A DNA stretch of 49,020 nt, taken from NCBI GenBank assembly GCA_015066925.1, contig SVNL01000006.1, forward strand, positions 5,014 to 54,033, read 5' to 3'. Made by a program: the position numbers and the translations under genes. Numbering within the stretch: the first letter of the stretch is position 1; every line of letters starts with the position of its first letter. Under the pieces are notes generated by a model, which was not told the DNA's origin, searched no databases, and saw only the letters and a list, made by a program, of their open reading frames with translations. The DNA is from Ruminococcus sp. (GTDB lineage: Bacteria > Bacillota > Clostridia > Oscillospirales > Ruminococcaceae). This document shows positions 37,859-47,585 of this stretch, one piece after another.

Positions 37859-39430
37859 ATGAAAACAAATGTCAGTACAATAATAATATTGATATTTTAT
37901 GTATTGGTTATGATGGGGATAGGCTTATATACAGCGAGAAAAACGAAGTCTGTAAGTGATTTCGTGCTCGGCGGCAGAAACGTAGGTTCATGGCTTACAG
38001 CCTTTGCTTATGGAACATCATATTTTTCAGCAGTAGTATTTATCGGATATTCAGGACAGTTTGGTTGGAATTACGGTGTTTCTGCAACATGGATAGGTAT
38101 AGGCAATGCTATTATAGGAAGCCTTTTGCCATGGCTTATTCTTGGTAAACGAACAAGAATTATATCAAATCATATAAATGCCAGAACGATGCCTGAATTT
38201 TTTGAAAATCGTTTTGGTTCACAGAATTTAAAGCTGGTTTCTGCTTTGATTGTATTTGTTTTTCTGATTCCATATACAGCGTCTGTTTATAACGGACTTT
38301 CAAGACTTTTCGGAATGGCTTTTAATCTTGGCGAAAACGGATATTATTACATAATTATTGCAATGGCATTAATGTCAGCTATATACGTAATTCTCGGCGG
38401 TTATACAGCTACTGCAATCAATGACTTTGTTCAGGGAATTATAATGCTTGTAGGTATTATAGCAGTAGTCGGATTTACTTTATCACACGCCGGAGGATTT
38501 ACAGAAGCGCTGAAATCTCTTGGAGAGATAGAAGAAACAAAAAATCTCAATACAGCATTTGGGCCTGACCCATTAAATCTTCTCGGAGTAGTATTGCTCA
38601 CTTCTCTCGGTACATGGGGACTTCCACAGATGGTACAGAAATTCTATGCTATCAAGGACGAAAAGCAAATTGCTAAGGGAGCGATTATTTCTACAATCTT
38701 TGCATTTGTTGTAGCAGGCGGTTCTTATTTCATGGGTGGTTTTGTAAGACTTTATTGCTCTGTTACAGGAGGTGAAAAGGGTAAGACTTTAATTAATGAA
38801 GTAAATGGCAAGCCAGTTTTTGACGATATGGTTCCTGCACTTCTCGATAAAGCTCTTCCTGATTTACTTATAGGACTTGTTGTAGTTCTTGTTCTTTCTG
38901 CATCGCTTTCTACTCTTTCAGCACTGGTTCTCACTTCAAGTTCAACACTTACAATCGACCTTATAAAGCCAAGAACAAAAAATATGACTGAAAAAAGAGA
39001 AATGCTTACATTAAGAATACTTATTGCAATTTTCCTTGTTATTTCAGTTGTTATTGCCTGCAATAAAAATGCTTCGATTTCTACTTTGATGTCATATTCA
39101 TGGGGCGGACTTTCAGGTGCATTTTTAGGTCCTTACCTTTTCGGATTATTCTCTAAAAAGACATCATCTGCAGCTTGTTGGACAAGCTTTGCAGTAGGAA
39201 TAGGCATAACAGTTACTCATATGATTTTATTTGGTTTCGGTTTTGAGTGCTTTAATGGTCTTGTTGCTGATATCAAGGCTCTTGAACTTCCGTTTAATAT
39301 CCTTTCACCTATCAATGCAGGTGTTATTTCAATGCTTTTATCACTTATTATTGTTCCTGTGGTAAGCAGCTTTACAAAGCCTCCTAAAAAGGAAATTGTT
39401 GATGATATTTTCGCAAGTATAGGTAAATAA
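37859..39430 (+). CDS. Sodium:solute symporter (SSS family), substrate unassigned
   Basis: SDFVLGGRNVGSWLTAFAYGTSYFSAVVFIGY...GWNYG; ~13 TM segments. Confidence 0.88.
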   Translation: MKTNVSTIIILIFYVLVMMGIGLYTARKTKSVSDFVLGGRNVGSWLTAFAYGTSYFSAVVFIGYSGQFGWNYGVSATWIGIGNAIIGSLLPWLILGKRTRIISNHINARTMPEFFENRFGSQNLKLVSALIVFVFLIPYTASVYNGLSRLFGMAFNLGENGYYYIIIAMALMSAIYVILGGYTATAINDFVQGIIMLVGIIAVVGFTLSHAGGFTEALKSLGEIEETKNLNTAFGPDPLNLLGVVLLTSLGTWGLPQMVQKFYAIKDEKQIAKGAIISTIFAFVVAGGSYFMGGFVRLYCSVTGGEKGKTLINEVNGKPVFDDMVPALLDKALPDLLIGLVVVLVLSASLSTLSALVLTSSSTLTIDLIKPRTKNMTEKREMLTLRILIAIFLVISVVIACNKNASISTLMSYSWGGLSGAFLGPYLFGLFSKKTSSAACWTSFAVGIGITVTHMILFGFGFECFNGLVADIKALELPFNILSPINAGVISMLLSLIIVPVVSSFTKPPKKEIVDDIFASIGK

Positions 39431-39433
39431 TTA

Positions 39434-39468
39434 AAACCTCTTCTGATTTAGGTCAGAAGAGGTTTTTT
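39434..39468 (+). terminator. Terminator
   Basis: AAACCTCTTCTGA / TCAGAAGAGGTTT followed by T run. Confidence 0.85.
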
Positions 39469-39565
39469 TGATAAGCAGGATTTATAAAATTATGCTTTAG
39501 TATTTTTGTACTAAGAACCATAAATTATTATATTCATTGATAATCACCATTAAATTTCAGAAATT

Positions 39566-40384
39566 TTATCGTTCAGTCGTAATATCAATACTTCCGAAAG
39601 AATTATCTACTTTGATATTTACGGTTTTGGTATCAGCATTAAATTCCGTACTTACATCAGAGCTTATATCTCCGAATGATGAATCTGAAATAACATTGTA
39701 GTTGCCTTCTTTAAGGCTTATTGTGCAGTCACCGAATGAATTGTCTATTTCAGCAAAATCTGTAATTATATCAGCATTGAAGTCGAAGTCGCCGAATGAA
39801 TTATCAATATAGACTTCCTCGATTTCTTCATTTTCGAGTGAAATATCAAAATCGCTGAATGAAGTGTCAAGCTTCAGATTATTATAAACTTCAAATGTTG
39901 AACAATCAATGTCAGAAAATGAAGCGTCAATAAACATTTTGTCTGCTTTAAGAGCTGAGATATTTGTATCACAGAATGATAATGTGCAGTTGATTTCATC
40001 ATAAATTTTTTCCGGTACTGTTAATGTATATGTGCCTGAACTTGTGATGCTTTTTTCAAGACCGAACATACTTTTTCTTTTGTTTTCAGCTTTGATTACA
40101 GCTGTATTGCCGTTATTTGTAAGGTGAGAAGCGTATTTTTCGTATACATTCTCTGCTTTGAGTGTAAATGCATCACCTTTCTCGATAATTAGCTCGCTGA
40201 AATTAATATCTATTTCGATATTATCGATATCGGTTTCATCAAGAGTATCAGTAAATGATGTTGTTTTCCCCATATTGAAGCCGCCGAGGGTTTCGCCTCT
40301 TACTTCAAGAAGAACAATACCTGATATAAGGAGTATTAATCCGAGTATAAAAGTAAAAATACCGATTTTTGTGAGTGTTTTCAT
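39566..40384 (-). CDS. DUF4097-type beta-repeat protein, N-terminal TM
   Basis: Recurring DNSFGD(F/C) motifs in a beta-strand ladder. Confidence 0.75.
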   Translation of the reverse strand: MKTLTKIGIFTFILGLILLISGIVLLEVRGETLGGFNMGKTTSFTDTLDETDIDNIEIDINFSELIIEKGDAFTLKAENVYEKYASHLTNNGNTAVIKAENKRKSMFGLEKSITSSGTYTLTVPEKIYDEINCTLSFCDTNISALKADKMFIDASFSDIDCSTFEVYNNLKLDTSFSDFDISLENEEIEEVYIDNSFGDFDFNADIITDFAEIDNSFGDCTISLKEGNYNVISDSSFGDISSDVSTEFNADTKTVNIKVDNSFGSIDITTER

Positions 40385-41019
40385 CAGATTATTTCCTCCT
40401 TTTTCTTGTTTTTGCCGAAGAACTTGTTCCAGAGATTTGTTATACAGCCGCCAAGCCAGTTTGCAAATTTAACAGCAAGCTTCCAGAACGGAACAAGGCA
40501 GAGGAAAATTATTGATGTTGCGATAAGTCCGATACCGATATAAACGAGACCTGTTGCAGGTGATGTGAAAAGTGTGATGATTCCCACGACTATTCCGCTG
40601 ATACTTATTGCACCAAGAGATACAACTGCGGCAAAAATAACAGAGATAATCGCAACGATTATACCGAAAGCCGCACCTACAAGACCAATCCATAACGGAA
40701 ATGTGACAATTATAAGTATAATAGCAAGGATTATATCGTTATTTGATTTTGCTTTTTTTGAGTTTGCTGTATCTGGTTTCTTTTCAAAGCTGAATTTGTC
40801 GTTGTTTTCAGATGAAGTAACCGCAACCATTCCGCTTTCTCTTATGATATTTGCAGCGAGTTCCTGAGGAGACCCCAGTTTGTTGATAAGTTCCTGTTCA
40901 TTTTCACTTCCTGCATCTTCAAAAAGCTCTTTGTAATAATCGATTGCAGAAGTTCTTTCGTCCTCTGAAAGTTCAGAGAGATTTCTTTTTAGAGTGTCGA
41001 TGTAATCGTATTTATCCAT
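40384..41019 (-). CDS. DUF1700-type membrane protein
   Basis: KYDYIDTLKRNLSELSEDERTSAIDYYKELFEDAG...LGSPQELAANI then TM segments. Confidence 0.8.
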   Translation of the reverse strand: MDKYDYIDTLKRNLSELSEDERTSAIDYYKELFEDAGSENEQELINKLGSPQELAANIIRESGMVAVTSSENNDKFSFEKKPDTANSKKAKSNNDIILAIILIIVTFPLWIGLVGAAFGIIVAIISVIFAAVVSLGAISISGIVVGIITLFTSPATGLVYIGIGLIATSIIFLCLVPFWKLAVKFANWLGGCITNLWNKFFGKNKKKEEII

Positions 41020-41335
41020 TGTTCACACCTCTGTTTATCAAGATTTTTTCAATGCTGTCGCGATATGCATACCAGTCTTTGCGATAGATGTCAAGAGCCT
41101 CAACGCCCTCGTCAGTAATGCAGTAATATCTTCTGTTTCTGCCTTGAAAGGCTTTGTCGTATGTACTTAGCATACCATTTTTCTGTAAACGTCTTAGTAC
41201 CGGATACAGGGTTGATTCGGAAACTGAAACGGCATCACATAATTCCTGTGTGATTTTATAGCCATAGGTTTCCTCATTGGCTACAACTGCCAGAACCATA
41301 GCGTCAAGCAGTGCAGCGCCGACAGGATAAGTCAT
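41012..41335 (-). CDS. PadR-family transcriptional regulator
   Basis: ETYGYKITQEL...SESTLYPVLRRLQKNGML...RRYYCITDEG. Confidence 0.92.
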   Translation of the reverse strand: MTYPVGAALLDAMVLAVVANEETYGYKITQELCDAVSVSESTLYPVLRRLQKNGMLSTYDKAFQGRNRRYYCITDEGVEALDIYRKDWYAYRDSIEKILINRGVNNG

Positions 41336-41411
41336 AATAACCTCCGTTCTGCCGCTATAGCGGCTTTTTTAATTTGTTTTTCTTCTCATATGAGTTACAA
41401 TATTGATTTCT

Positions 41412-41442
41412 ATATGATATTATACACGATATAATATCATAT
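41412..41442. promoter_or_regulatory. Putative PadR operator/promoter
   Basis: atatgatattata (41412-41424) / tataatatcatat (41430-41442), perfect 13-bp inverted repeat with 5-nt centre; related half site atatcatata near 41490. Confidence 0.6.
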
Positions 41443-41587
41443 GTCAATAGGGTATTCAAAATTTTTTTGCATATTTTTTTATTCTAAGTGCATATCATAT
41501 AAATAAGCACCGAACAGACGCTGAATAAATGTTCAATTCGGTTCTGTGCAGATAAAATCCAATCCAATCAATTCTTAGGAGGCACTT

Positions 41588-43417
41588 ATGTGTGGAATTG
41601 CAGGTATAGTCGGTTTTGAGGCTGATATGCGTGAAGAGATGAAAATTTGTGAGAATATGCAGAAAACACTGCTAAGAAGAGGTCCTGACCAGAGAGGGAT
41701 TGTTCTTACAGAAAATGTAGCACTAATTCATACGCGTTTGGCAGTTATTGATGTGGTTAACGGAAGACAGCCGATGAAATTTATAATGGGAGAGCAGACA
41801 TATATAATCGTATACAATGGTGAGCTTTATAATACTGCTGAAATAAGGCACGAGCTGGAAGAGGATTTTGAATTTGAAACAGCATCTGATACCGAAGTCG
41901 TTCTTAAATCGTTTGTAAAATGGGGAACAGAATGTGTTAAAAAGCTGAACGGAATATTTGCGTTTGCTGTTTGGGAGGAGCATAACAGACGATTATTTGT
42001 TGCACGTGACAGAATAGGAGTAAAGCCGTTTTTTTACTGGAAAGGCAGAGAAAAATTTATTTTTGCGTCGGAGATAGGTACACTTCTTGAGCATCCTGAT
42101 GTTCCGAGAGTTATGGACGAAAATTCGGTTGCCGAGCTTTTACTTATTGCTCCCGGAAGAACACCCGGTTCAGCTGTGTTAAAGGATATATTTGAAATAA
42201 AGCCGGGCTGGTGTGGGTTTTATTCCGAAGACGGATTGAAATTATGGGAATATTGGCGGCTTGAAGCGTATGAATTAAATCAGAGCTTTGATGAAACCTG
42301 CGAAAATGTCAGAGAGCTTGTAACCGATTCAATCAGGCGACAGCTTGTATCAGATGTGCCGATATGCACGTTTTTGTCAGGTGGTCTTGATTCGAGTCTG
42401 ATTTCGTCGGTAGCAAGCTCTGAACTTAAAAAGCAAGGAAAATTTCTCAATACATTTTCCATTGATTATCGTGACAATGACAAATATTTTCAGAAAAGTC
42501 ATTTTCAGCCAAACAGCGACCCTGAATTTATAAGATGTATGGAAGAGTATCTCGGCTCGGAACATCATTGGGTAGTTGTTGATACTCCGGAGCTTGTAGA
42601 CGCATTGACTGATGCTGTTGACGCAAGAGGGCTTCCGGGTATGGCTGATGTTGACGCTTCGCTTCTTATATTTTGCAGAGAAATAAAGAAATTTGGTACG
42701 GTTGCACTTTCAGGCGAATGTGCGGATGAGCTTTTTGGTGGATATCCGTGGTACAGAGATGAGGATATCCGTATGACAGACGGTTTTCCGTGGGCACAGA
42801 GTACAGACTACAGAAGCAGATTTATCTGTGATGAATACAGAAACAGAATTAATGCAAAGGATTATGTGTATTCGGCGTACAGAAAAACTGCCGATTATGC
42901 TATGAAGCTTCAATCGGATAATCCTGTAGATTATCGTATGAGAGAAATGACTCAGCTTAATTTCCACTGGTTTATGCAGACCTTGCTTGACCGAAAGGAC
43001 AGAATGAGTATGTATAGCGGACTTGAAGTAAGAGTACCGTTTTGTGATTACAGAATTGCGGAATACCTTTATAATGTGAAATGGGAGTATAAGGATTATG
43101 AGGGAAGAGAAAAGGGACTCCTTCGTGAGGCGATGAAAGAATGGCTTCCTGAAAAGGTGCTTCACAGAAAAAAGAGCCCTTACCCTAAAACTCATAATCC
43201 AAATTTCCTTGAAGCAGTTTCAAAACGCCTTAATGAGATTTTAAATGATAGTGAAAGCCGTCTTACTGAGCTTGTAAAGCGTGAAGAGCTTGAACAGCTT
43301 CTTACTCATAAGGATAAGGTTCAATGGTACGGCCAGCTTATGAATCTGCCACAGACAATAGCCTTTTTTATACAACTCGATTATTGGCTCAGAAAATTTA
43401 ATGTGCAATTTAAATAA
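41588..43417 (+). CDS. asnB: Asparagine synthase (glutamine-hydrolysing)
   Basis: MCGIAGIVGF with Cys2 nucleophile, RRGPDQRG, VYNGELYN, CTFLSGGLDSSLI, LSGECADELFGGYPWY. Confidence 0.95.
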   Translation: MCGIAGIVGFEADMREEMKICENMQKTLLRRGPDQRGIVLTENVALIHTRLAVIDVVNGRQPMKFIMGEQTYIIVYNGELYNTAEIRHELEEDFEFETASDTEVVLKSFVKWGTECVKKLNGIFAFAVWEEHNRRLFVARDRIGVKPFFYWKGREKFIFASEIGTLLEHPDVPRVMDENSVAELLLIAPGRTPGSAVLKDIFEIKPGWCGFYSEDGLKLWEYWRLEAYELNQSFDETCENVRELVTDSIRRQLVSDVPICTFLSGGLDSSLISSVASSELKKQGKFLNTFSIDYRDNDKYFQKSHFQPNSDPEFIRCMEEYLGSEHHWVVVDTPELVDALTDAVDARGLPGMADVDASLLIFCREIKKFGTVALSGECADELFGGYPWYRDEDIRMTDGFPWAQSTDYRSRFICDEYRNRINAKDYVYSAYRKTADYAMKLQSDNPVDYRMREMTQLNFHWFMQTLLDRKDRMSMYSGLEVRVPFCDYRIAEYLYNVKWEYKDYEGREKGLLREAMKEWLPEKVLHRKKSPYPKTHNPNFLEAVSKRLNEILNDSESRLTELVKREELEQLLTHKDKVQWYGQLMNLPQTIAFFIQLDYWLRKFNVQFK

Positions 43418-43422
43418 TTAGC

Positions 43423-43449
43423 AACGTCGGGATATTCCCGACGTTTTTT
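43423..43449 (+). terminator. Terminator
   Basis: AACGTCGGG / CCCGACGTT followed by T run. Confidence 0.8.
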
Positions 43450-43595
43450 CAGTGAAATAATATATTGGATATGGGTGATTATGCGAATAAATGTGTAAAG
43501 AATGTTGCGGAATAGTGAATATTTATATTTTTTTGTAATAGTTATGTCTAATGCTGACAAATTTATAAAAAAATACAGAAATATTTTGATTTATA

Positions 43596-43624
43596 TTGCT
43601 TTTTTGTCTTTTGTATGATATAAT
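43596..43624 (+). promoter_or_regulatory. Putative promoter of the pilus-like operon
   Basis: TTGCTT, 17-nt spacer, TATAAT; leaves ~260-nt 5' UTR. Confidence 0.55.
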
Positions 43625-43634
43625 ATTTGTGTAG

Positions 43635-43745
43635 ATTTAACAAAGACCCTTTTTTTGACATCGCAAAGCCGATAATTGGCTAAAAAACAGGACTTTAACA
43701 AGCATAAGGTATCAGTTGACTTGTTTAGTTTTATAACCGAACGTA
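43635..43745 (+). ncRNA. Possible c-di-GMP-I (GEMM)-like structured leader, degenerate
   Basis: GACatCGCAAAGCCgataattGGCTAA ... GGTAT...ATAACCGA; canonical first hairpin not clear. Confidence 0.35.
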
Positions 43746-43894
43746 TAATTTTTGTTGAATTTTAATAAAAATGGCATCATTATTTATGGAAAAAAACAAT
43801 TGAAAATTATTCATTAAAATGTTATAATTATTATCATTAGAGAAATGTGTCTTAATGCTTTGTCTATGGGTTAATTATTATTGGAGGTGGTTAA

Positions 43895-45094
43895 ATGAAG
43901 AAGTTTTCCTATACCGCAAAGGACGTCAAGGGAATACAGACAAAGGGCGTTATTGTGGCGAATGATGAAAAAGAATTTATGGCGAAAATGCGTGAAAAAG
44001 GTTTATTCGTTATAACTTCTAAGGAAAGCGATTCAAACGACGCTAAAACAATGCACAAATTTAACACTAAGGAGCTTGCTTTTAACTGCAGACAGTTAAG
44101 TGCTATGCTGTCTTCGGGTCTTACTCTCGTAAAAGCTCTCGATATTTTGTGCAGAGAACAGGAAAAAGAAAGTGCAAAGGTTATCTGGCGTGATGTTTAT
44201 GAAAACGTTCAGAAGGGTGAATCTTTTTCTGCTTCATTGGAAATGCATGAAGGTGCTTTTCCTCAGTTCCTGACATCAATGGTTTCGGCAGGTGAATCAA
44301 GTGGTTCGCTTGACGTTATTATGCAAAGAATGTCTGATCACTACGCTAAAGAAAATAAATTGCATAACGTAATTAAGAGTGCTATGGTTTATCCTATCAT
44401 ACTTCTTGTTCTTACTATTGTAATTGTTATCGGTCTTTTCGTATTCATTATGCCTACATTCCTTGAAATGTATGAGAATCCGGATGATATGCCTACTCTT
44501 ACAAAGGGATTAAAGGCTGTCAGTGACTTTATTACAACGAAGTATATATTACTTATATTTATTGTTGTTCTTCTTGTGTTCGGTATAATTTATATGCTTA
44601 AAGTACCTTCTCTCAGGCTTAAATTTGACCGACTGCTAGTTAAGGGGCCGGGCTTCGGACCGCTTATTGTAAAGGTTTATACAGGACGTTTCGCAAGAAC
44701 CCTTTCTTCACTTTATTCAAGTGGTATTCCTATGGTTGAATGTCTTGAAAGATCTTCGGCTATTCTTGGTAACAGCTACATAGACCAGTGCTTTGAAAAT
44801 GTTATTGACGAAGTTAAACAGGGTGAAACACTTTCATCTGCTATTCAGAGAACAGAAATATTCGATTCAATGTTCTGTTCAATTATTTATGTCGGTGAAG
44901 AGTCAGGTGCCCTCGACGATATTCTCGAAAAGACTTCCGATTATTATGAGGAAGAAGCTGAATCTGCTATTCAAAGACTCGTAGGTATGCTCGAACCAAT
45001 GCTTATTATCGTGCTCGGTGTTGTAATCGGTCTTGTTGTTGCAGGTGTATATCCGGCACTTTACGGTGCATTTGATGCTATTGAAAATGAATAA
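43895..45094 (+). CDS. pilC: Type II secretion/type IV pilus inner membrane protein PilC/GspF
   Basis: MKKFSYTAKDVKG, CRQLSAMLSSGLTLVKALDIL, GRFARTLSSLYSSGIPMVECLE, EEAESAIQRLVGMLEPMLIIVLGVVIGLVV. Confidence 0.93.
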   Translation: MKKFSYTAKDVKGIQTKGVIVANDEKEFMAKMREKGLFVITSKESDSNDAKTMHKFNTKELAFNCRQLSAMLSSGLTLVKALDILCREQEKESAKVIWRDVYENVQKGESFSASLEMHEGAFPQFLTSMVSAGESSGSLDVIMQRMSDHYAKENKLHNVIKSAMVYPIILLVLTIVIVIGLFVFIMPTFLEMYENPDDMPTLTKGLKAVSDFITTKYILLIFIVVLLVFGIIYMLKVPSLRLKFDRLLVKGPGFGPLIVKVYTGRFARTLSSLYSSGIPMVECLERSSAILGNSYIDQCFENVIDEVKQGETLSSAIQRTEIFDSMFCSIIYVGEESGALDDILEKTSDYYEEEAESAIQRLVGMLEPMLIIVLGVVIGLVVAGVYPALYGAFDAIENE

Positions 45095-45121
45095 TTCTTA
45101 ATTGAAGAGGTGGAAAAATAA

Positions 45122-46753
45122 ATGCTTTCATTTGATATTACAGATAGAAATATACGAATCATTAAAGGTGTTGAATCAGGCGGAAAGATTAAAATCAGCA
45201 AGGCTGCAACACTTAACCTTGAAGAAGAGGTTATTATTAACGGCCACGTTAAGGACGTTCCGAGAGTTGCTACTCTCATAAACGGTATCCTCAAAAAGAG
45301 TGGTATGGCTGATAAGGAAGCTATCGTTAGTATTTCTTCAAACCTTACTATATTTAAAGAACTCCAGATTCCAAGAGCTAAGGAACAGGAATTTGCTAAG
45401 AGAGTAAGACAGGAAATGCAGACTGCTCTTAATATCGATGATTCATACTCAGTTTCATATGTTATCGTTGGTGGCGCAGAAGATAAGAGCGAAGCAGGCG
45501 AGACTATGGTTAAGGTTCTCGCAACTGCTTGTCCTTACGAGATTATTGAATGCTATAAGAAAGTATTCCAGATGCTCGGTATTGCTCTCAGATCTGTTAT
45601 CGTTGGTTGTAACTGTATTACAAAGGTTCTTCTTTCAGATACAAAGATTAAGGCTAAGATGCCATTGCTCGCAGTTCAGATTGACCCTAACTTCATCAGC
45701 TTGAATATTTATGAAGGCGGACAGCTTTCATTCTCAAGATTTGCGTCAATCGACCCTGCTGACTACGGTAACTCAAATGACTATGTATTCGAAGCTGTTA
45801 CTGAAAATATTTTCCGTATGCTTCAGTTCCATAAGAGCCGCAGCCAGGGTGAGTCAATCGAAAACGTAGTTTTATACGGTGACACAAGTGAGTTTGCAAG
45901 ACTTACAGATGAGCTCAGCAAAATGGAACTAAATACAAGTATCATTCAGGTTCCGCCACAGATTTACGGTTATCAGAACCTTGAATTCTCACTTTATGCA
46001 AATGCTATCGGTGCTCTCTTTAAGAGAAATAAAGAAAATGAAAAGATTAACCTTCTTGAAACCGATACTTTTAACAACAATAAGATTAAATCAGATACTT
46101 CTTATACAGCATTACTTATCGGTACTCTTCTTGCCTCACTCGTTATTGTAGGCGGTGTTTGGGGCGTTCTTACAATTAAGAATAACGGTATTGTTAAGGA
46201 TATTAAGAGCTATCAGGATAAAATAGATAGTCCTAAGACTGCTGAAAAGCTTGCGCTTAAAGAGCGTCTTATTGGTGTAAAGAAGCAGGTTGATGAATAT
46301 TATACAAAACTCAATAATGCTCATGATGCTTATCTTTCACAGCCAACTATTCTTGGTGAGGTTTATGATAATGTTGAAAAAATTCTTGCAGATACAGGTG
46401 TGGAATGTAAAGTTGAAAAATCAAGAATTTTAAATCCTAAGTATTCAAATGGTACTTTATCATTTGATGTTGTCTGCGGTGGTGTAAATGATCCTTCACA
46501 GAAGTTTCCAGCAAAATTTGCAGAAAATCTCTATAATGACCCCGGAATTATCGCTGTTTCATATAATGAATACTCATCTCCTGACTTATTAATCGGAGCT
46601 GAAGGTAGCGGTGTGCTTAGTGTATTCGGACCTGAGGTATTAAGAGATGAAAATGGTGAGGAAATTAAAAAAGAGGTTTATTTCTCAATGGAAATCAAAA
46701 TTAAAGGCGGAGAAATAAAGGCTGCTGAAACTGATGAGGAGGCTGAAGAATAA
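45122..46753 (+). CDS. PilM-like actin-fold pilus assembly protein fused to a PilN-like TM/coiled-coil region
   Basis: N-terminal actin-like domain (MLSFDITDRNIRIIKG) and C-terminal TM (ALLIGTLLASLVIVGGVWGVL) plus coiled coil. Confidence 0.75.
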   Translation: MLSFDITDRNIRIIKGVESGGKIKISKAATLNLEEEVIINGHVKDVPRVATLINGILKKSGMADKEAIVSISSNLTIFKELQIPRAKEQEFAKRVRQEMQTALNIDDSYSVSYVIVGGAEDKSEAGETMVKVLATACPYEIIECYKKVFQMLGIALRSVIVGCNCITKVLLSDTKIKAKMPLLAVQIDPNFISLNIYEGGQLSFSRFASIDPADYGNSNDYVFEAVTENIFRMLQFHKSRSQGESIENVVLYGDTSEFARLTDELSKMELNTSIIQVPPQIYGYQNLEFSLYANAIGALFKRNKENEKINLLETDTFNNNKIKSDTSYTALLIGTLLASLVIVGGVWGVLTIKNNGIVKDIKSYQDKIDSPKTAEKLALKERLIGVKKQVDEYYTKLNNAHDAYLSQPTILGEVYDNVEKILADTGVECKVEKSRILNPKYSNGTLSFDVVCGGVNDPSQKFPAKFAENLYNDPGIIAVSYNEYSSPDLLIGAEGSGVLSVFGPEVLRDENGEEIKKEVYFSMEIKIKGGEIKAAETDEEAEE

Positions 46754-47535
46754 TGAAACTTACTTACAGAGATAGAATTATTTTACTTGTTGTTATAGTA
46801 TTAGCAATTTTAGCAATTGGATTTTTTGCGCTTATAAAACCAAGAATCAATGATATTAAGGATAATGATGCGAAGCTTTCTGCGGTTAAAACAGAATGGG
46901 AAGGCATTGAAGCAGAAATCAATAAAATTCCTGGCTTACAGGATAAGATTATGGAAGTTTATGATGATTCAATCGAGCTTTGTGCTGATTTTGAACCTGG
47001 TATGGAACAGGGCTTTGAGCTTGACCAGTATATGCAGAAATATGTTGATGAATGTAATGTAATCATTGATAAAATGGAAGCATCTAATGTTTCTGAAAAA
47101 ACTCTTGATTTCTATTACCTTGAAACAGAGCTTGTAAAGGGTTCAATGTTTGAATCAGCTGATATCAACGGTGGTTATCAGGCTGGTTATGAAAAGAAAA
47201 ACAAAACTGATCTCGCTCTTTCAGAAAGAACAGAAGAAAGTGTTCCTGCACAGCAGTATGGTATTCAGGTAAGAGGTTCAAAAAGCGAAATCTGGAAGTT
47301 TATGCAGAGAATTGCTGATATCGACAAGGCTGTAATTATAAAGGAAGTTGATATCGTTGATTACTACTTCGGTATGGATCCTAATGAAGAAAGAGAACTC
47401 ACTTGGAGTACTCCTGATGAAAATGGTGTAAGTGTTCCAACAAACGCTTTGAATGAAGATGAAGGTTATTCAATATGTACTTTTGTTGTTGATTTATATT
47501 ATGTGTATGCACCTGAAAAGCCTGATATTGACTAA
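46753..47535 (+). CDS. PilO-like pilus assembly protein
   Basis: N-terminal TM (RIILLVVIVLAILAIGFFALIKP) then coiled coil; operon position after PilM. Confidence 0.65.
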   Translation: MKLTYRDRIILLVVIVLAILAIGFFALIKPRINDIKDNDAKLSAVKTEWEGIEAEINKIPGLQDKIMEVYDDSIELCADFEPGMEQGFELDQYMQKYVDECNVIIDKMEASNVSEKTLDFYYLETELVKGSMFESADINGGYQAGYEKKNKTDLALSERTEESVPAQQYGIQVRGSKSEIWKFMQRIADIDKAVIIKEVDIVDYYFGMDPNEERELTWSTPDENGVSVPTNALNEDEGYSICTFVVDLYYVYAPEKPDID

Positions 47536-47585
47536 TTAATAACAGAGTACATAACATGTATTTTTTGGAAAGGTGGTAGGCAAGT

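Noticed and set aside
42710-43195. 161-aa minus-strand ORF
   Set aside because: Antisense to the conserved asnB; no ribosome-binding site or domain.
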